64,000 nt of DNA, taken from Campylobacter concisus. Its GTDB lineage: Bacteria > Campylobacterota > Campylobacteria > Campylobacterales > Campylobacteraceae. Of the stretch, positions 27,418 through 36,136 are shown piece after piece. Both the position numbers and the translations under genes were made by a program. The stretch is from contig NZ_CP021642.1 of NCBI RefSeq assembly GCF_003048375.1, positions 992,001 to 1,056,000 on the forward strand. Reading direction: 5' to 3'. The notes under the pieces were generated by a model. The model was not told where the DNA came from. It made no database searches and was given only the letters and a program-made list of their open reading frames with translations. Position 1 is the first letter of the stretch. Each line of letters begins with the position of its first letter.

Positions 27418-28571
27418 TGAAATTTACAAGAACCGACCACATGCAGCTGCTACCTCACATGCAAGATGTTGGCAGCGACATTATGGATGAAATTTTAAAA
27501 GAGCGCGCGAGCTACAAGCCTGAAAACTACAGCGAAGCAGACGTAAAGGCAGCCCTTAATGCAAAGCACTGCTCGCTTGAAAATTTAAAAGCCCTGCTCT
27601 CGCCTGCTGCAGCACCATTTTTAGAGCAAATAGCCCAGCTTGCCCAAGCAAAGACAAGGGCAAATTTTGGCTCAAACATCACGCTTTTTACCCCGCTTTA
27701 CATAGCAAACTACTGCGATAATCTCTGCGTTTATTGCGGTTTTAACGCCAAAAATAATATAAAAAGGGCAAAGCTAAGTGACGAGGAGATCACAAGGGAG
27801 TTAAGAGAAATTTCAAAGAGCGGCTTAGAAGAAATTTTGATCCTAACTGGCGAGAGCGAGACTAACTCAAGTGTCGCTTACATCGCAAATGCCTGCGCTT
27901 TGGCAAAGAAATTTTTTAAAGTCGTTGGGGTTGAAATTTACCCGCTAAACTCTGAGGGCTACGCCCTACTTCACAAAAGTGGCGCAGACTACGTGACCGT
28001 CTTTCAAGAGACTTATAATCCCACAAAATACGAGAAAATCCACCTTGGCGGCAATAAAAGAATTTTCCCATACCGTTTAAATGCGCAAGAGCGAGCGATT
28101 CTTGGAGGCATGAGAGGAGTTGGCTTTGCCGCACTTCTTGGCATAGACGACTTTAGACTTGACGCCTTTGCTACGGCACTTCACGCAAGCTTAGTTCAAA
28201 AAAAGTATCCGCACGCCGAGATCGCATTTTCATGCCCAAGACTTCGCCCTATCATCAACAACGACCGCATCAATCCACGCGACGTGGGCGAGCGCGAGCT
28301 TTTGCAAGTGATCTGCGCTTATAGAATTTTCATGCCAACAGCCAGCATAACGATCTCAACCAGAGAAAAGGCGAAATTTCGCGACAACGCCGTAAAGATC
28401 GCCGCAAACAAGATAAGCGCTGGCGTAAAAGTGAGCATCGGCGCTCACGGCGAAGAGAAAAAGGGCGACGAGCAGTTTGAGATAAGCGATAGCAGAAGTG
28501 TGGATGAGATAAAAGCAATGATAAAAGCAAACGGCCTAGAGCCCTTGATGAGCGAGTATGTCTATGTTTAA
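27417..28571 (+). CDS. thiH: Radical-SAM tyrosine lyase ThiH
   Basis: ThiH splits tyrosine to dehydroglycine and p-cresol for thiazole synthesis under anaerobic conditions. The radical-SAM cysteines lie in CDNLCVYCGF near residues 101-110, and the C-terminal BATS-type domain follows. 384 residues is the usual length. Using ThiH rather than the oxygen-dependent ThiO fits a microaerobe or anaerobe. It overlaps thiE by 14 bases. Confidence 0.95.
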   Translation: MKFTRTDHMQLLPHMQDVGSDIMDEILKERASYKPENYSEADVKAALNAKHCSLENLKALLSPAAAPFLEQIAQLAQAKTRANFGSNITLFTPLYIANYCDNLCVYCGFNAKNNIKRAKLSDEEITRELREISKSGLEEILILTGESETNSSVAYIANACALAKKFFKVVGVEIYPLNSEGYALLHKSGADYVTVFQETYNPTKYEKIHLGGNKRIFPYRLNAQERAILGGMRGVGFAALLGIDDFRLDAFATALHASLVQKKYPHAEIAFSCPRLRPIINNDRINPRDVGERELLQVICAYRIFMPTASITISTREKAKFRDNAVKIAANKISAGVKVSIGAHGEEKKGDEQFEISDSRSVDEIKAMIKANGLEPLMSEYVYV

Positions 28572-29178
28572 AATTCTCTGCGTGGCTGACTTTGAAAGTT
28601 ATGAGGGCGATGACTTTTTAAAGAGGATCCAGCTACTTTGTAAGGCTGGCGTGGATGAAATTTTGCTTCGTGCAAAGGGGCTAAGCGAGGCTCAATTTTA
28701 CGATCTTGCTAGGGTTGTGGCTCAAATTTGTGAAAACTACCGCAAGAAATTTATCATTAATCAATTTTTTGACGTAGCTTGCAAGCTAAAGAGCGACTTT
28801 TGGCTCACTTCGGCGCAGCTTGAATTTTTTAAAAATCACGGCGTTTTTTTAGAAGAATTTAGAAAAACAGCTAAAATTTACGCCCCAGCTCACGACCTAG
28901 AGCAAGCTAAAATTTCAGCCTCAATCGCTGACGTGCTCGTTGCTTCTCATATATTTGCCACCTCTTGCAAGGCGGGCTTAGAGCCAAAAGGAGTAAATTT
29001 TATAAGCGAGCTAAAAAGTTTTGATAAAGAAATTTACGCACTTGGCGGACTAGACAACAAAAACTACAAAGAGGCCATAAAAGCTGGCGCAAACGGCATT
29101 TGCTTTATGAGTTTAGCAATGAACGGCGATATGGAGCTTATAAAAAAGATAGCAAAGAGCAAAAACGAGCAAATTTAG
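28558..29178 (+). CDS. thiE: ThiE/TenI-family thiamine phosphate synthase-like protein
   Basis: The protein of 206 residues has the ThiE/TenI barrel features: LLCKAGVDEILLRAKGL at the N-terminal strand, a middle segment LVASHIFATSCKAGLEPKG and the phosphate-binding ALGGLDNKNYKEAIKAGANGI near the end. ThiE joins HMP-pyrophosphate and thiazole phosphate. The motif residues are looser than in E. coli ThiE, so a TenI role (thiazole tautomerase) cannot be excluded. It is the last gene of the thiamine set. ATG at 28558 or 28564 could be used. Confidence 0.8.
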   Translation: MSMFKILCVADFESYEGDDFLKRIQLLCKAGVDEILLRAKGLSEAQFYDLARVVAQICENYRKKFIINQFFDVACKLKSDFWLTSAQLEFFKNHGVFLEEFRKTAKIYAPAHDLEQAKISASIADVLVASHIFATSCKAGLEPKGVNFISELKSFDKEIYALGGLDNKNYKEAIKAGANGICFMSLAMNGDMELIKKIAKSKNEQI

Positions 29179-29279
29179 CTTTATTTGCATAAAATTTTAC
29201 ATATTATTTTATATATAAAACTACATAAAATTGAATTTATAGGCTATTCTTGCTCCTCTTGCAAGAGCCAAGATGAGCT

Positions 29280-32200
29280 TTACAACAGATCAACTTGTAC
29301 GCTGTCTTGGATCTCTACAAAAACGGTATGTGTTGATTTTATCAGTCTTCCATTGATAGTTTCATAGCGATCAAAGGTCGCTTTATAGACTTGATTTACC
29401 GCGTCACCATCACTTGTGACATCTACTTTGTTGTACGTATCGCCAACGACGCTATGTTTATTATTTAGCGTGGTGATATCTGCTTTTGTGGCTTTTACAA
29501 AATCATGTGTAAGCTGCACCAGGTCTTTACTATCGCCTATAACCTTTAGCACGGTATTTACGCTCTCGCTGGCTGGACTATTGCTCGCATCTCTTGTATT
29601 TCTACTATCTATGATGTCAAAGATGCCATTTGGACTAAATTTTATAGAAACAGCTTGATCTGCGCTGCCAAGTTGCACTTTTTCAAAGTTATTTATCTTT
29701 TTAACATTGTCTAAATTTGAAAAATCCACATCATCAACTACTATAAGCGTATCTACGCCACCTTTGCCGTCTATCGCCCTGCCCTTACTATAAACAAAAG
29801 CGTCATCTAGGTTACCGCCTTTTACGTCGCCTTCTTGTTTTAGATAGATTGGGTCTCCAAAATTTGCCTCGCTATATTTGCTTGTATTTATCTCGTAAGA
29901 ATTTGTATTGCCTATCTTTTTAATAAAGTCATTTTGAATGAGCGCTTCAACGTAGTTGTTGCTAAAAAGGCGAGTTCCGCTATGCTCTGAACCCACTAAA
30001 GCATCTAGCGGGTATGGTCCATTTGGCGCACTAGCTTTTGGCATTATATACAAAGATAAATTCATCTCGCCAGTTCCGTCCATATACTCTAAATCAAATT
30101 TATAAAAACCCGCCTTATTAAAAGTATAATCAGTGCTATACCATTGACCATTTTTGCCATATGATACCTCTGTGGATGGTTGTATAAATGTTGTTGCACT
30201 TCCAAATTTTAGCGTATTGCCATTTATGGTTAGCTCTGCGTAGTTATGTAGATCTGCTGCTCTTATAGAGTATTTTCCAGGAGCATTTACATATATCCAA
30301 CCATCCATTTTCATGACAAGGTCAGAGCCAACAGGGTTTGACTCTCCAAGCGTATAGTTGCCAGGCTTGCCTTTTAGTATGCCATTTGCAAAGCTTATAT
30401 TTTCTCCCGTGCCAGCAGTCGTATCTACGCCGTTTATAAATTTCTTTGGTGCGTATGGGTTAGATGCGCTATACAAGGCATCACTGCCATATCTACCCAC
30501 TCTTGCTAGATCTTCTGCGTGCATATTGCCTTGATCAGACAGGGTCTTATAGTGCGTCCCAGAGGCAAACTGTACAACATCATATGTAGTAGAGGCACTT
30601 GGAGAGTAAATTTTAATATAGTCTTTATAGATGGATTTGCCCCCTCGCTGCGAGTAAACACCAGAATCGCCACCAACTCTAGCCCTCCACGATGGATCTA
30701 CGTAGTTATAAAACCACATATCAGCATCAAGGCCGCTATTGCCGATAAAAGTTACTGTGCTAACAGAGACATTTCCTGCGGTGTCGGCATTTTTTATCAT
30801 GAAATTTGCTCCGGTGCTGTTTGCTGGCAGAGCAAAATTTTCAGAGTAGCTGTGCGTATCATCAAGAGTAGAGTTTTTATGGACGGAATTTAGCAGATCG
30901 TAAAGATCTACTTTGTTTATGGTGTTTTTATTTAACGTGTTATTACCGCTCGCATCGGTGCCAACACTACCTGAGATATCTACACTAGTGACGTGAGAAG
31001 TTGCCGTTGGAGTGCCGATCGCATCAGGGGTAGCGTCCAGATCTACGTGAACTATCAGATCATCATCCTTTGTGTCATCGCTCTTTAAAACGGTCGCTCT
31101 TATGTTTGAGTATCTCTCATCTAGCTTTATACCAAGAGCCTCAAAGTCCATATTTACACGCTTATCTACGCCGACTATTAGATCTATATATGTTTGCCCA
31201 CTTGGTAAAATTTTGGCATTACCATGATCATCCTCAAGTGCTAAACGAAGCTTTGTACCAGGGTCGCGGTCCACGCCAAATATAATATTTGGCTGCTCGT
31301 CGTTAGTAAGTGAGATGTTGTACTCTTTTATGGTTTTTGTCTCATCATCGAAGTTATTTTTCTGGATAACCTTCTCGTAGTCCTCTACCCTAAGGTATTT
31401 AGCGATATTTATAGCTCCGCCATCTATCTGCGTGGCAAGCTTGACGTCATCTATGTAGCTTAAAATTCCAAAGTCAAAGAGCCTACCGCGAACGCCATCA
31501 GTTGTGGTGACCTCGTTTGGTGTCGTGATAGTGGCTCTAACAGGCGTAGAGTGATCGACCGAGATAGGGACATTTGGTATGCTAAATTTACCATCCACGA
31601 TAGGAAGTGGCGCTGAGCCGTCACTTGGCAAGGCAGTTAGTCCGTCGTCGCTTATTGTGTATTTGACAGTTGTAGTTACAGCTGGTATGGTCGGAGTTGA
31701 GATAGTGACGCTTACATTGCTTCCTGGTTTTGCGTTGCTAGGCACGTAGATATCAAGGTCGCTTTGGGTTGATGGTGAGCCAGAAGGCGTGGTGATGCTA
31801 TCTATTAGCCCATCTCCGTCATTATCTCTTGCAAACTGCACCTTTATGCTGTTATCTACGGTGATCTCGTCTGTGACTGGGTCTGCTTTGTTGCCTGCTT
31901 TGTCGGTAAATGTAGTCGTGAAATTTGTCGTAACGCCATAAAGTTTTGTCGTGGTCTCTATGATGCCATTATTTACACTAATAGCTACGCCATCATCTCT
32001 TGTGGCGCTATATGCGCCGGATGCGTTTTGAGAAATTTTAATGGTTATCTTATCTGTTTTGCCGTCGCTTCCTGCGATATCTATCTCAAATTTATCGCCA
32101 TCTCTTGCATCGTTTGGAATTTTCATCTTTATAGAGGTTTTCGCACCATCAGGGCTAAAGCCACTCTCTCTACTAGTTAGCACGCCGTCTTTATCGCTAT

Positions 32201-33980
32201 CTTTTGCAAACTGCACGTGCGGAGATCTAACAGGTGCGACCGTATCGCTTGAAATTTCACTCACGCTTGAAGCTTTTGTAGCTCCAGTCGTACCATCAAT
32301 AATCGTCGTACTCAGCTTTTTTCTACTTGGATCAGTTGAGCTTGTAGGGTCAGTAACTGTGATCTTGCCATTTTGGATAGAGATAGTCTCACTACCTCCA
32401 TCAAGCGTGGCAGTAAGTCCGTCAGGTGCGATAGTATAGGTCTTTGTGACACTTGTTGGTGTGCTAGCTGGGTCATCGACCTTTATGCGGATCTTGTCGC
32501 CAACTGCGGCGTTGTTTGGCACATAGATATCTATAAGTGACGCCGTGCCGCCACTTTTAGCCAGTTCGGCTGCATTTATAATGCCGTCTTTATTCTCATC
32601 AAGGGTAAAAACAGCGATCGGATCGTTATTATTTGCGATAGTTACCGTATCTGTCGCACCTGGGTTGCCCGATTTGCTTATCATTTGGATATTTACATTT
32701 GTTGGCGTTGATGATGAAATTTTAACAGCACTTGCCACATTAAAGCCGACATTTCCGCCGCTCTCACTTGTGAGTGGATAGCTCTCGCCACTATCTTTAT
32801 CCACAAGCGTGCCACTAGATGTTTTAACAAGCGTCTTTTCATGCAAAGTGCCGTCAGGATCAGTGGTAGTGAGCTTTATCTTGTCGCCTATTTTCATGTT
32901 TGGTGATAAAACGATCTTCGCATCGTCGCTTGGGGTACTGCTGGCTGGATTAAAGCCATTTTCGCTAGCGTCTATCACGCCGTCGCCGTTTAGGTCTTTG
33001 CCTAAGACCACCTTTGTAAAGCTAAGAGCTGGCGTAACGGTATCAACGCTCGCGGCTGCCTTTGCTGGAGCTGAGCTAGCGCCATTTGCTAACGTGATGC
33101 TAGAGCTTACATTAAACGGGGCATTTGGCGTTATAGCAACGCTTGGGATGATAAATTCTTTTTGATCTGGATTTGTTGCATTTGGTGTGATAGGCAAAAT
33201 TTCGCTTGGATTGTTTTCATTTATCACACTTGTGCCTGCAGGATCTACTTTGTAAGAAAGCGTGGTCTTTGTGCCGTTATTTACAACTTCTAGCGTCACT
33301 TTGTCGCCTGGCTTGAAGTCGTCGTTGTTAAAAGCAACAGCCATGCTTGTGTGATTAGGATCGCCGCCTGCTTCTGCGATATTGATATAGCCATCGCCAT
33401 CAAGGTCTTTTAAAAGTGCGATGCTTGGCGCTGGTATAGCTGGAGCACTCTCTTTTTGCTCGACCACTACTGGCGCTGCTCCGCTAATAGAACTAACTGG
33501 CATTGCTGGCTCGCTTGAGATGATAGCTGATAGCTCTAGCGTACCGCCATCAAACCAAACTACGTTTGAGATGTGCCCTTGCGTGTCAAAATTTGATCCA
33601 TTTATACTTGCTGCGTCGCTACCATGGCTTGAGCCATGAGAGTGGTGGCTAGAGCCTTGAGCGCTTTCGTCGCTACTTTTGCTACTAGACTCTTCGCTCT
33701 CGCCAAAAATCCTTCTCTTGTCCTCTTCTACTTGTGCTTCATTGCCTTGGGCGTCAAATTTTGCATTTGATAGCTCTTTTGTGATGATGATAGTTTGTGG
33801 TTCAAGTAGCGTGATAGGTGCAGCGTGGTCGAAATTTACAACGATAGTGTCGTTGCTGCTTTGCGTGATGATCTCATCGCCCAAAAATATCTCGTCGCCC
33901 TGCTTTAGCAAGATCAACTTTCCGTTTCGTTTTACAAAAACTTTTCCACTTATCTTTGCGACGACACCAACGCTTTGCAT
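29280..33980 (-). CDS. Giant modular surface protein, probably type-I secreted
   Basis: The 1566-residue protein has no signal peptide. Residues 1-75 resemble the N-terminal retention module of LapA-like adhesins (VGVVAKISGKVFVKRNGK, then QGDEIFLGDEI). A Ser/His-rich linker (95-125) follows. Between 185 and about 830 there are five beta-sandwich-like modules of about 130 residues, each opening with an EF-hand-type loop such as DLDGDGYINIAE (192-203). Residues about 1085-1315 look like a PA14/GLEYA carbohydrate-binding domain (DGWIYVNAPGKYSIRAADL). The C-terminal part (VYSKGRAIDGKGGVDTL onward) resembles the end of type-I-secreted proteins. AAGGATGAAAG precedes the ATG. No secretion genes are adjacent. 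It most likely acts in adhesion or biofilm. Confidence 0.8.
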   Translation of the reverse strand: MQSVGVVAKISGKVFVKRNGKLILLKQGDEIFLGDEIITQSSNDTIVVNFDHAAPITLLEPQTIIITKELSNAKFDAQGNEAQVEEDKRRIFGESEESSSKSSDESAQGSSHHSHGSSHGSDAASINGSNFDTQGHISNVVWFDGGTLELSAIISSEPAMPVSSISGAAPVVVEQKESAPAIPAPSIALLKDLDGDGYINIAEAGGDPNHTSMAVAFNNDDFKPGDKVTLEVVNNGTKTTLSYKVDPAGTSVINENNPSEILPITPNATNPDQKEFIIPSVAITPNAPFNVSSSITLANGASSAPAKAAASVDTVTPALSFTKVVLGKDLNGDGVIDASENGFNPASSTPSDDAKIVLSPNMKIGDKIKLTTTDPDGTLHEKTLVKTSSGTLVDKDSGESYPLTSESGGNVGFNVASAVKISSSTPTNVNIQMISKSGNPGATDTVTIANNNDPIAVFTLDENKDGIINAAELAKSGGTASLIDIYVPNNAAVGDKIRIKVDDPASTPTSVTKTYTIAPDGLTATLDGGSETISIQNGKITVTDPTSSTDPSRKKLSTTIIDGTTGATKASSVSEISSDTVAPVRSPHVQFAKDSDKDGVLTSRESGFSPDGAKTSIKMKIPNDARDGDKFEIDIAGSDGKTDKITIKISQNASGAYSATRDDGVAISVNNGIIETTTKLYGVTTNFTTTFTDKAGNKADPVTDEITVDNSIKVQFARDNDGDGLIDSITTPSGSPSTQSDLDIYVPSNAKPGSNVSVTISTPTIPAVTTTVKYTISDDGLTALPSDGSAPLPIVDGKFSIPNVPISVDHSTPVRATITTPNEVTTTDGVRGRLFDFGILSYIDDVKLATQIDGGAINIAKYLRVEDYEKVIQKNNFDDETKTIKEYNISLTNDEQPNIIFGVDRDPGTKLRLALEDDHGNAKILPSGQTYIDLIVGVDKRVNMDFEALGIKLDERYSNIRATVLKSDDTKDDDLIVHVDLDATPDAIGTPTATSHVTSVDISGSVGTDASGNNTLNKNTINKVDLYDLLNSVHKNSTLDDTHSYSENFALPANSTGANFMIKNADTAGNVSVSTVTFIGNSGLDADMWFYNYVDPSWRARVGGDSGVYSQRGGKSIYKDYIKIYSPSASTTYDVVQFASGTHYKTLSDQGNMHAEDLARVGRYGSDALYSASNPYAPKKFINGVDTTAGTGENISFANGILKGKPGNYTLGESNPVGSDLVMKMDGWIYVNAPGKYSIRAADLHNYAELTINGNTLKFGSATTFIQPSTEVSYGKNGQWYSTDYTFNKAGFYKFDLEYMDGTGEMNLSLYIMPKASAPNGPYPLDALVGSEHSGTRLFSNNYVEALIQNDFIKKIGNTNSYEINTSKYSEANFGDPIYLKQEGDVKGGNLDDAFVYSKGRAIDGKGGVDTLIVVDDVDFSNLDNVKKINNFEKVQLGSADQAVSIKFSPNGIFDIIDSRNTRDASNSPASESVNTVLKVIGDSKDLVQLTHDFVKATKADITTLNNKHSVVGDTYNKVDVTSDGDAVNQVYKATFDRYETINGRLIKSTHTVFVEIQDSVQVDLL

Positions 33981-34031
33981 CTTTCATCCTTTAAATTTAA
34001 AACTAAAACATCCATTTAAAATTTTCACGCG

Positions 34032-34037
34032 ATTATA
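34032..34037 (-). promoter_or_regulatory. -10 box of the surface-protein promoter
   Basis: On the minus strand a GGCTATAATCG element lies about 52 bases before the ATG of the large surface protein and follows a T-rich run, the usual look of a Campylobacter housekeeping promoter. The rest of the 320-base gap up to the mfrE stop is A+T-rich and holds no gene. Confidence 0.55.
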
Positions 34038-34273
34038 GCCAAAAGTATTACAAAATAAATAAAGTGATTTTATATAAAAAATTGTCATTTTACAGCTCTT
34101 TTTTATATCTAAAATTTAGTGTTATTACCTGATAGTGCGCTATTTTTGCAATGATATAAAAGAGCAAATTTAAATAAATTTTAGCAGTAAGAAAATTTCT
34201 ATATCACAAAGTAAATTTTAAAACTATTTTGTTATCAAATTTTATTTATTTTGAAAAATTTATGTTTAAAATT

Positions 34274-34295
34274 TCCCACGCCAAAAGACGTGGGA
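34274..34295 (-). terminator. Terminator of the mfrABE operon
   Basis: TCCCACG at 34274-34280 and CGTGGGA at 34289-34295 form a perfect 7-bp stem with an eight-base loop, seven bases after the mfrE stop on the minus strand, followed by AATTTTAAA. The short T-run makes it modest but convincing in position. Confidence 0.65.
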
Positions 34296-34301
34296 TAAAA
34301 T

Positions 34302-35159
34302 TTACGCTATCTTACTAGCGTCGATGATGTTTAGATCAAGACCTAAGTCTTCCACAGATAGACCAAGTGCAAGACCTACAAGCTGAGAGAGGTGGATGAT
34401 AGGTTTTCTAACATCTGAGTGGTTCTCATCTTGATATCTCTCTTGATAGATGTCAAGTTGCATTTGGCAAAGTGGGCACGGAGTTACAACTACGTCTGCA
34501 CCATTTTGATCAGCGTTATTTACGATCTGGCTTGACATTTTTCTTACTGATTTTCCAGCTGGATAGCTAGCGTGGAAGCCGCAACAGTCAAGTCTTTTCT
34601 CAAATGGCACGATAGTAGCACCAAGTGCGCTTACAACAGTTTCAAAGCTCTTTGGATTTACTGAGCTTTCTCTGTTATGTAGATCTTTTTCAGGTCTTAG
34701 GCTGTGGCAGCCGTAAAATAGCGCTACTTTTAATCCGCTAAGTGGTTTAACAACCTTTGCCCTTAGCGTATCAACATTTTGGTAAAGCTCCCATAGAAGG
34801 CTTGTTACCTCAGATGTACCATTATATTTCATATTGCCTTCAGCTAAAAATGTATTGATACGATCTTTTGCGCCCTTATCAAGCGTGCTTTTAGCTCTTG
34901 TTAGAGTTAGCATACAAGTTGAGCATGTCGTAAGCATCGGCATATTCATCTGCTCTGCAAGCGCTATATTTCTAGCATTTGCCACAAGTGCAGCCATAGG
35001 ATCTACGTCTTGTGCTTGTTGAGCACCACAGCAGCTCCAGCCCTTTATCTCGTGAAGCTTCCAGCCAAGTACTGGAGCGATGGCCTCAAGCGACATCTTA
35101 GCCTCTTTAGCTGCTTGAGTGAGTACGCATCCTGGGAAAAAAGCGAATTCATTTTGCAT
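34302..35159 (-). CDS. mfrE: Methylmenaquinol:fumarate reductase subunit E (SdhE/HdrB-like)
   Basis: The protein of 285 residues has two CCG (cysteine-rich) domains, seen in GWSCCGAQQA and RLDCCGFHASYP, together with CSTCMLT and CPLCQMQ. This HdrB-like type replaces the usual membrane cytochrome b subunit in the SdhABE/MfrABE complex and is thought to connect the complex to the quinone pool. It follows the B subunit by two bases. The gene is often annotated as sdhE or sdhC; the Mfr name follows Wolinella and C. jejuni work. Confidence 0.9.
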   Translation of the reverse strand: MQNEFAFFPGCVLTQAAKEAKMSLEAIAPVLGWKLHEIKGWSCCGAQQAQDVDPMAALVANARNIALAEQMNMPMLTTCSTCMLTLTRAKSTLDKGAKDRINTFLAEGNMKYNGTSEVTSLLWELYQNVDTLRAKVVKPLSGLKVALFYGCHSLRPEKDLHNRESSVNPKSFETVVSALGATIVPFEKRLDCCGFHASYPAGKSVRKMSSQIVNNADQNGADVVVTPCPLCQMQLDIYQERYQDENHSDVRKPIIHLSQLVGLALGLSVEDLGLDLNIIDASKIA

Positions 35160-35161
35160 AA

Positions 35162-36127
35162 TTACTCCTTACTAGCAGCTTTGCGAGCCGCATTTATCAT
35201 TTTTACTAGATCGTCATGACCTTCTATGTCTTCTTCGCCAAATACATGAAGCGGATTCATCTTGCCAGCAAGCATTAAGTTTGCAGCGATGTCTAGTTTG
35301 CCCATATTTTTGATAACGCCTTCTGAACGAAGTGCAAGTCTAACCTCATTTAGTCTGCCTGAGCCTTCAACTAGATCAGTTAAGAATGCCTCAGCGTGAT
35401 CTGGTCCCATGCCCTCATTAAAGCCTTTTTGTATAGCCATGATGCGAAGATCAGTTATGTCGCCGCATGCGCTTATGCCTTTTGGACAGCGGTCAGCACA
35501 CTCTTGGCATTTTACACACATCCAAAGGCCATTATCGATAGCTGGTTTTAGGTGTGGCATAGGATCTTTGCTACGTGAGTCAAAGGCAGCTCTATAAGCA
35601 TGAACAAATACAAATGGCTGCATATAATCACTCGCGTCTGCTTCAAGTTTATTGCACTCGCTAGCGCATGCACCGCAAAGTATGCAGTCCCATTCAAGTG
35701 CGACTTTGTCGTACTCTTTTTGACTTTGCTTACAGCCTTTTGCAGCGCTAAATTCTGACTTAGCAGTGATGCTTGGTTTGATCTTGCGTAAATTTTCGAT
35801 ACTTGGCTCCCAATCCACCATAAGGTCTGAGATAACCTTGAAATTTCCAAGTGGTGAAATTCTAATAGTATCTGGATTGCCAAACTCAGCCAAAAGCTCG
35901 TTCATCTTTGTATCGCAAGCTAGATATGAGTGACCATTTACTCTAACAGCACACGCACCGCATATCGCTGAGCGGCAAGATGCTGTGAAATTTAACGTCG
36001 CATCCTTTTTTTGTTTGATGTCAAAAAGCACTGTTAAAAGAGTTTTGCCTTTGATCTCTTCATTTGTTAGCTCATAAGTTGATTCATATTTTTTAGTTCC
36101 GTCAAAACGGTCGATAATAATTTTCAT
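35162..36127 (-). CDS. mfrB: Methylmenaquinol:fumarate reductase iron-sulfur subunit
   Basis: The 321-residue subunit carries three iron-sulfur clusters: a [2Fe-2S] set in CRSAICGACAV with a later CDT, then CILCGACASEC and CVKCQECADRCPKG for the cubane-type clusters. It passes electrons from the quinone side to the flavoprotein. It is encoded ten bases after mfrA. No separate signal peptide is present, so export would be by hitchhiking with Tat-targeted MfrA. Confidence 0.92.
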   Translation of the reverse strand: MKIIIDRFDGTKKYESTYELTNEEIKGKTLLTVLFDIKQKKDATLNFTASCRSAICGACAVRVNGHSYLACDTKMNELLAEFGNPDTIRISPLGNFKVISDLMVDWEPSIENLRKIKPSITAKSEFSAAKGCKQSQKEYDKVALEWDCILCGACASECNKLEADASDYMQPFVFVHAYRAAFDSRSKDPMPHLKPAIDNGLWMCVKCQECADRCPKGISACGDITDLRIMAIQKGFNEGMGPDHAEAFLTDLVEGSGRLNEVRLALRSEGVIKNMGKLDIAANLMLAGKMNPLHVFGEEDIEGHDDLVKMINAARKAASKE

Positions 36128-36136
36128 CCTAGCTCC

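Noticed and set aside
29251-29268. Palindrome CTCTTGCAAGAG as terminator between thiE and the surface-protein gene
   Set aside because: It is followed by no T-tract on either strand and lies close to the coding end, so I could not support a terminator.
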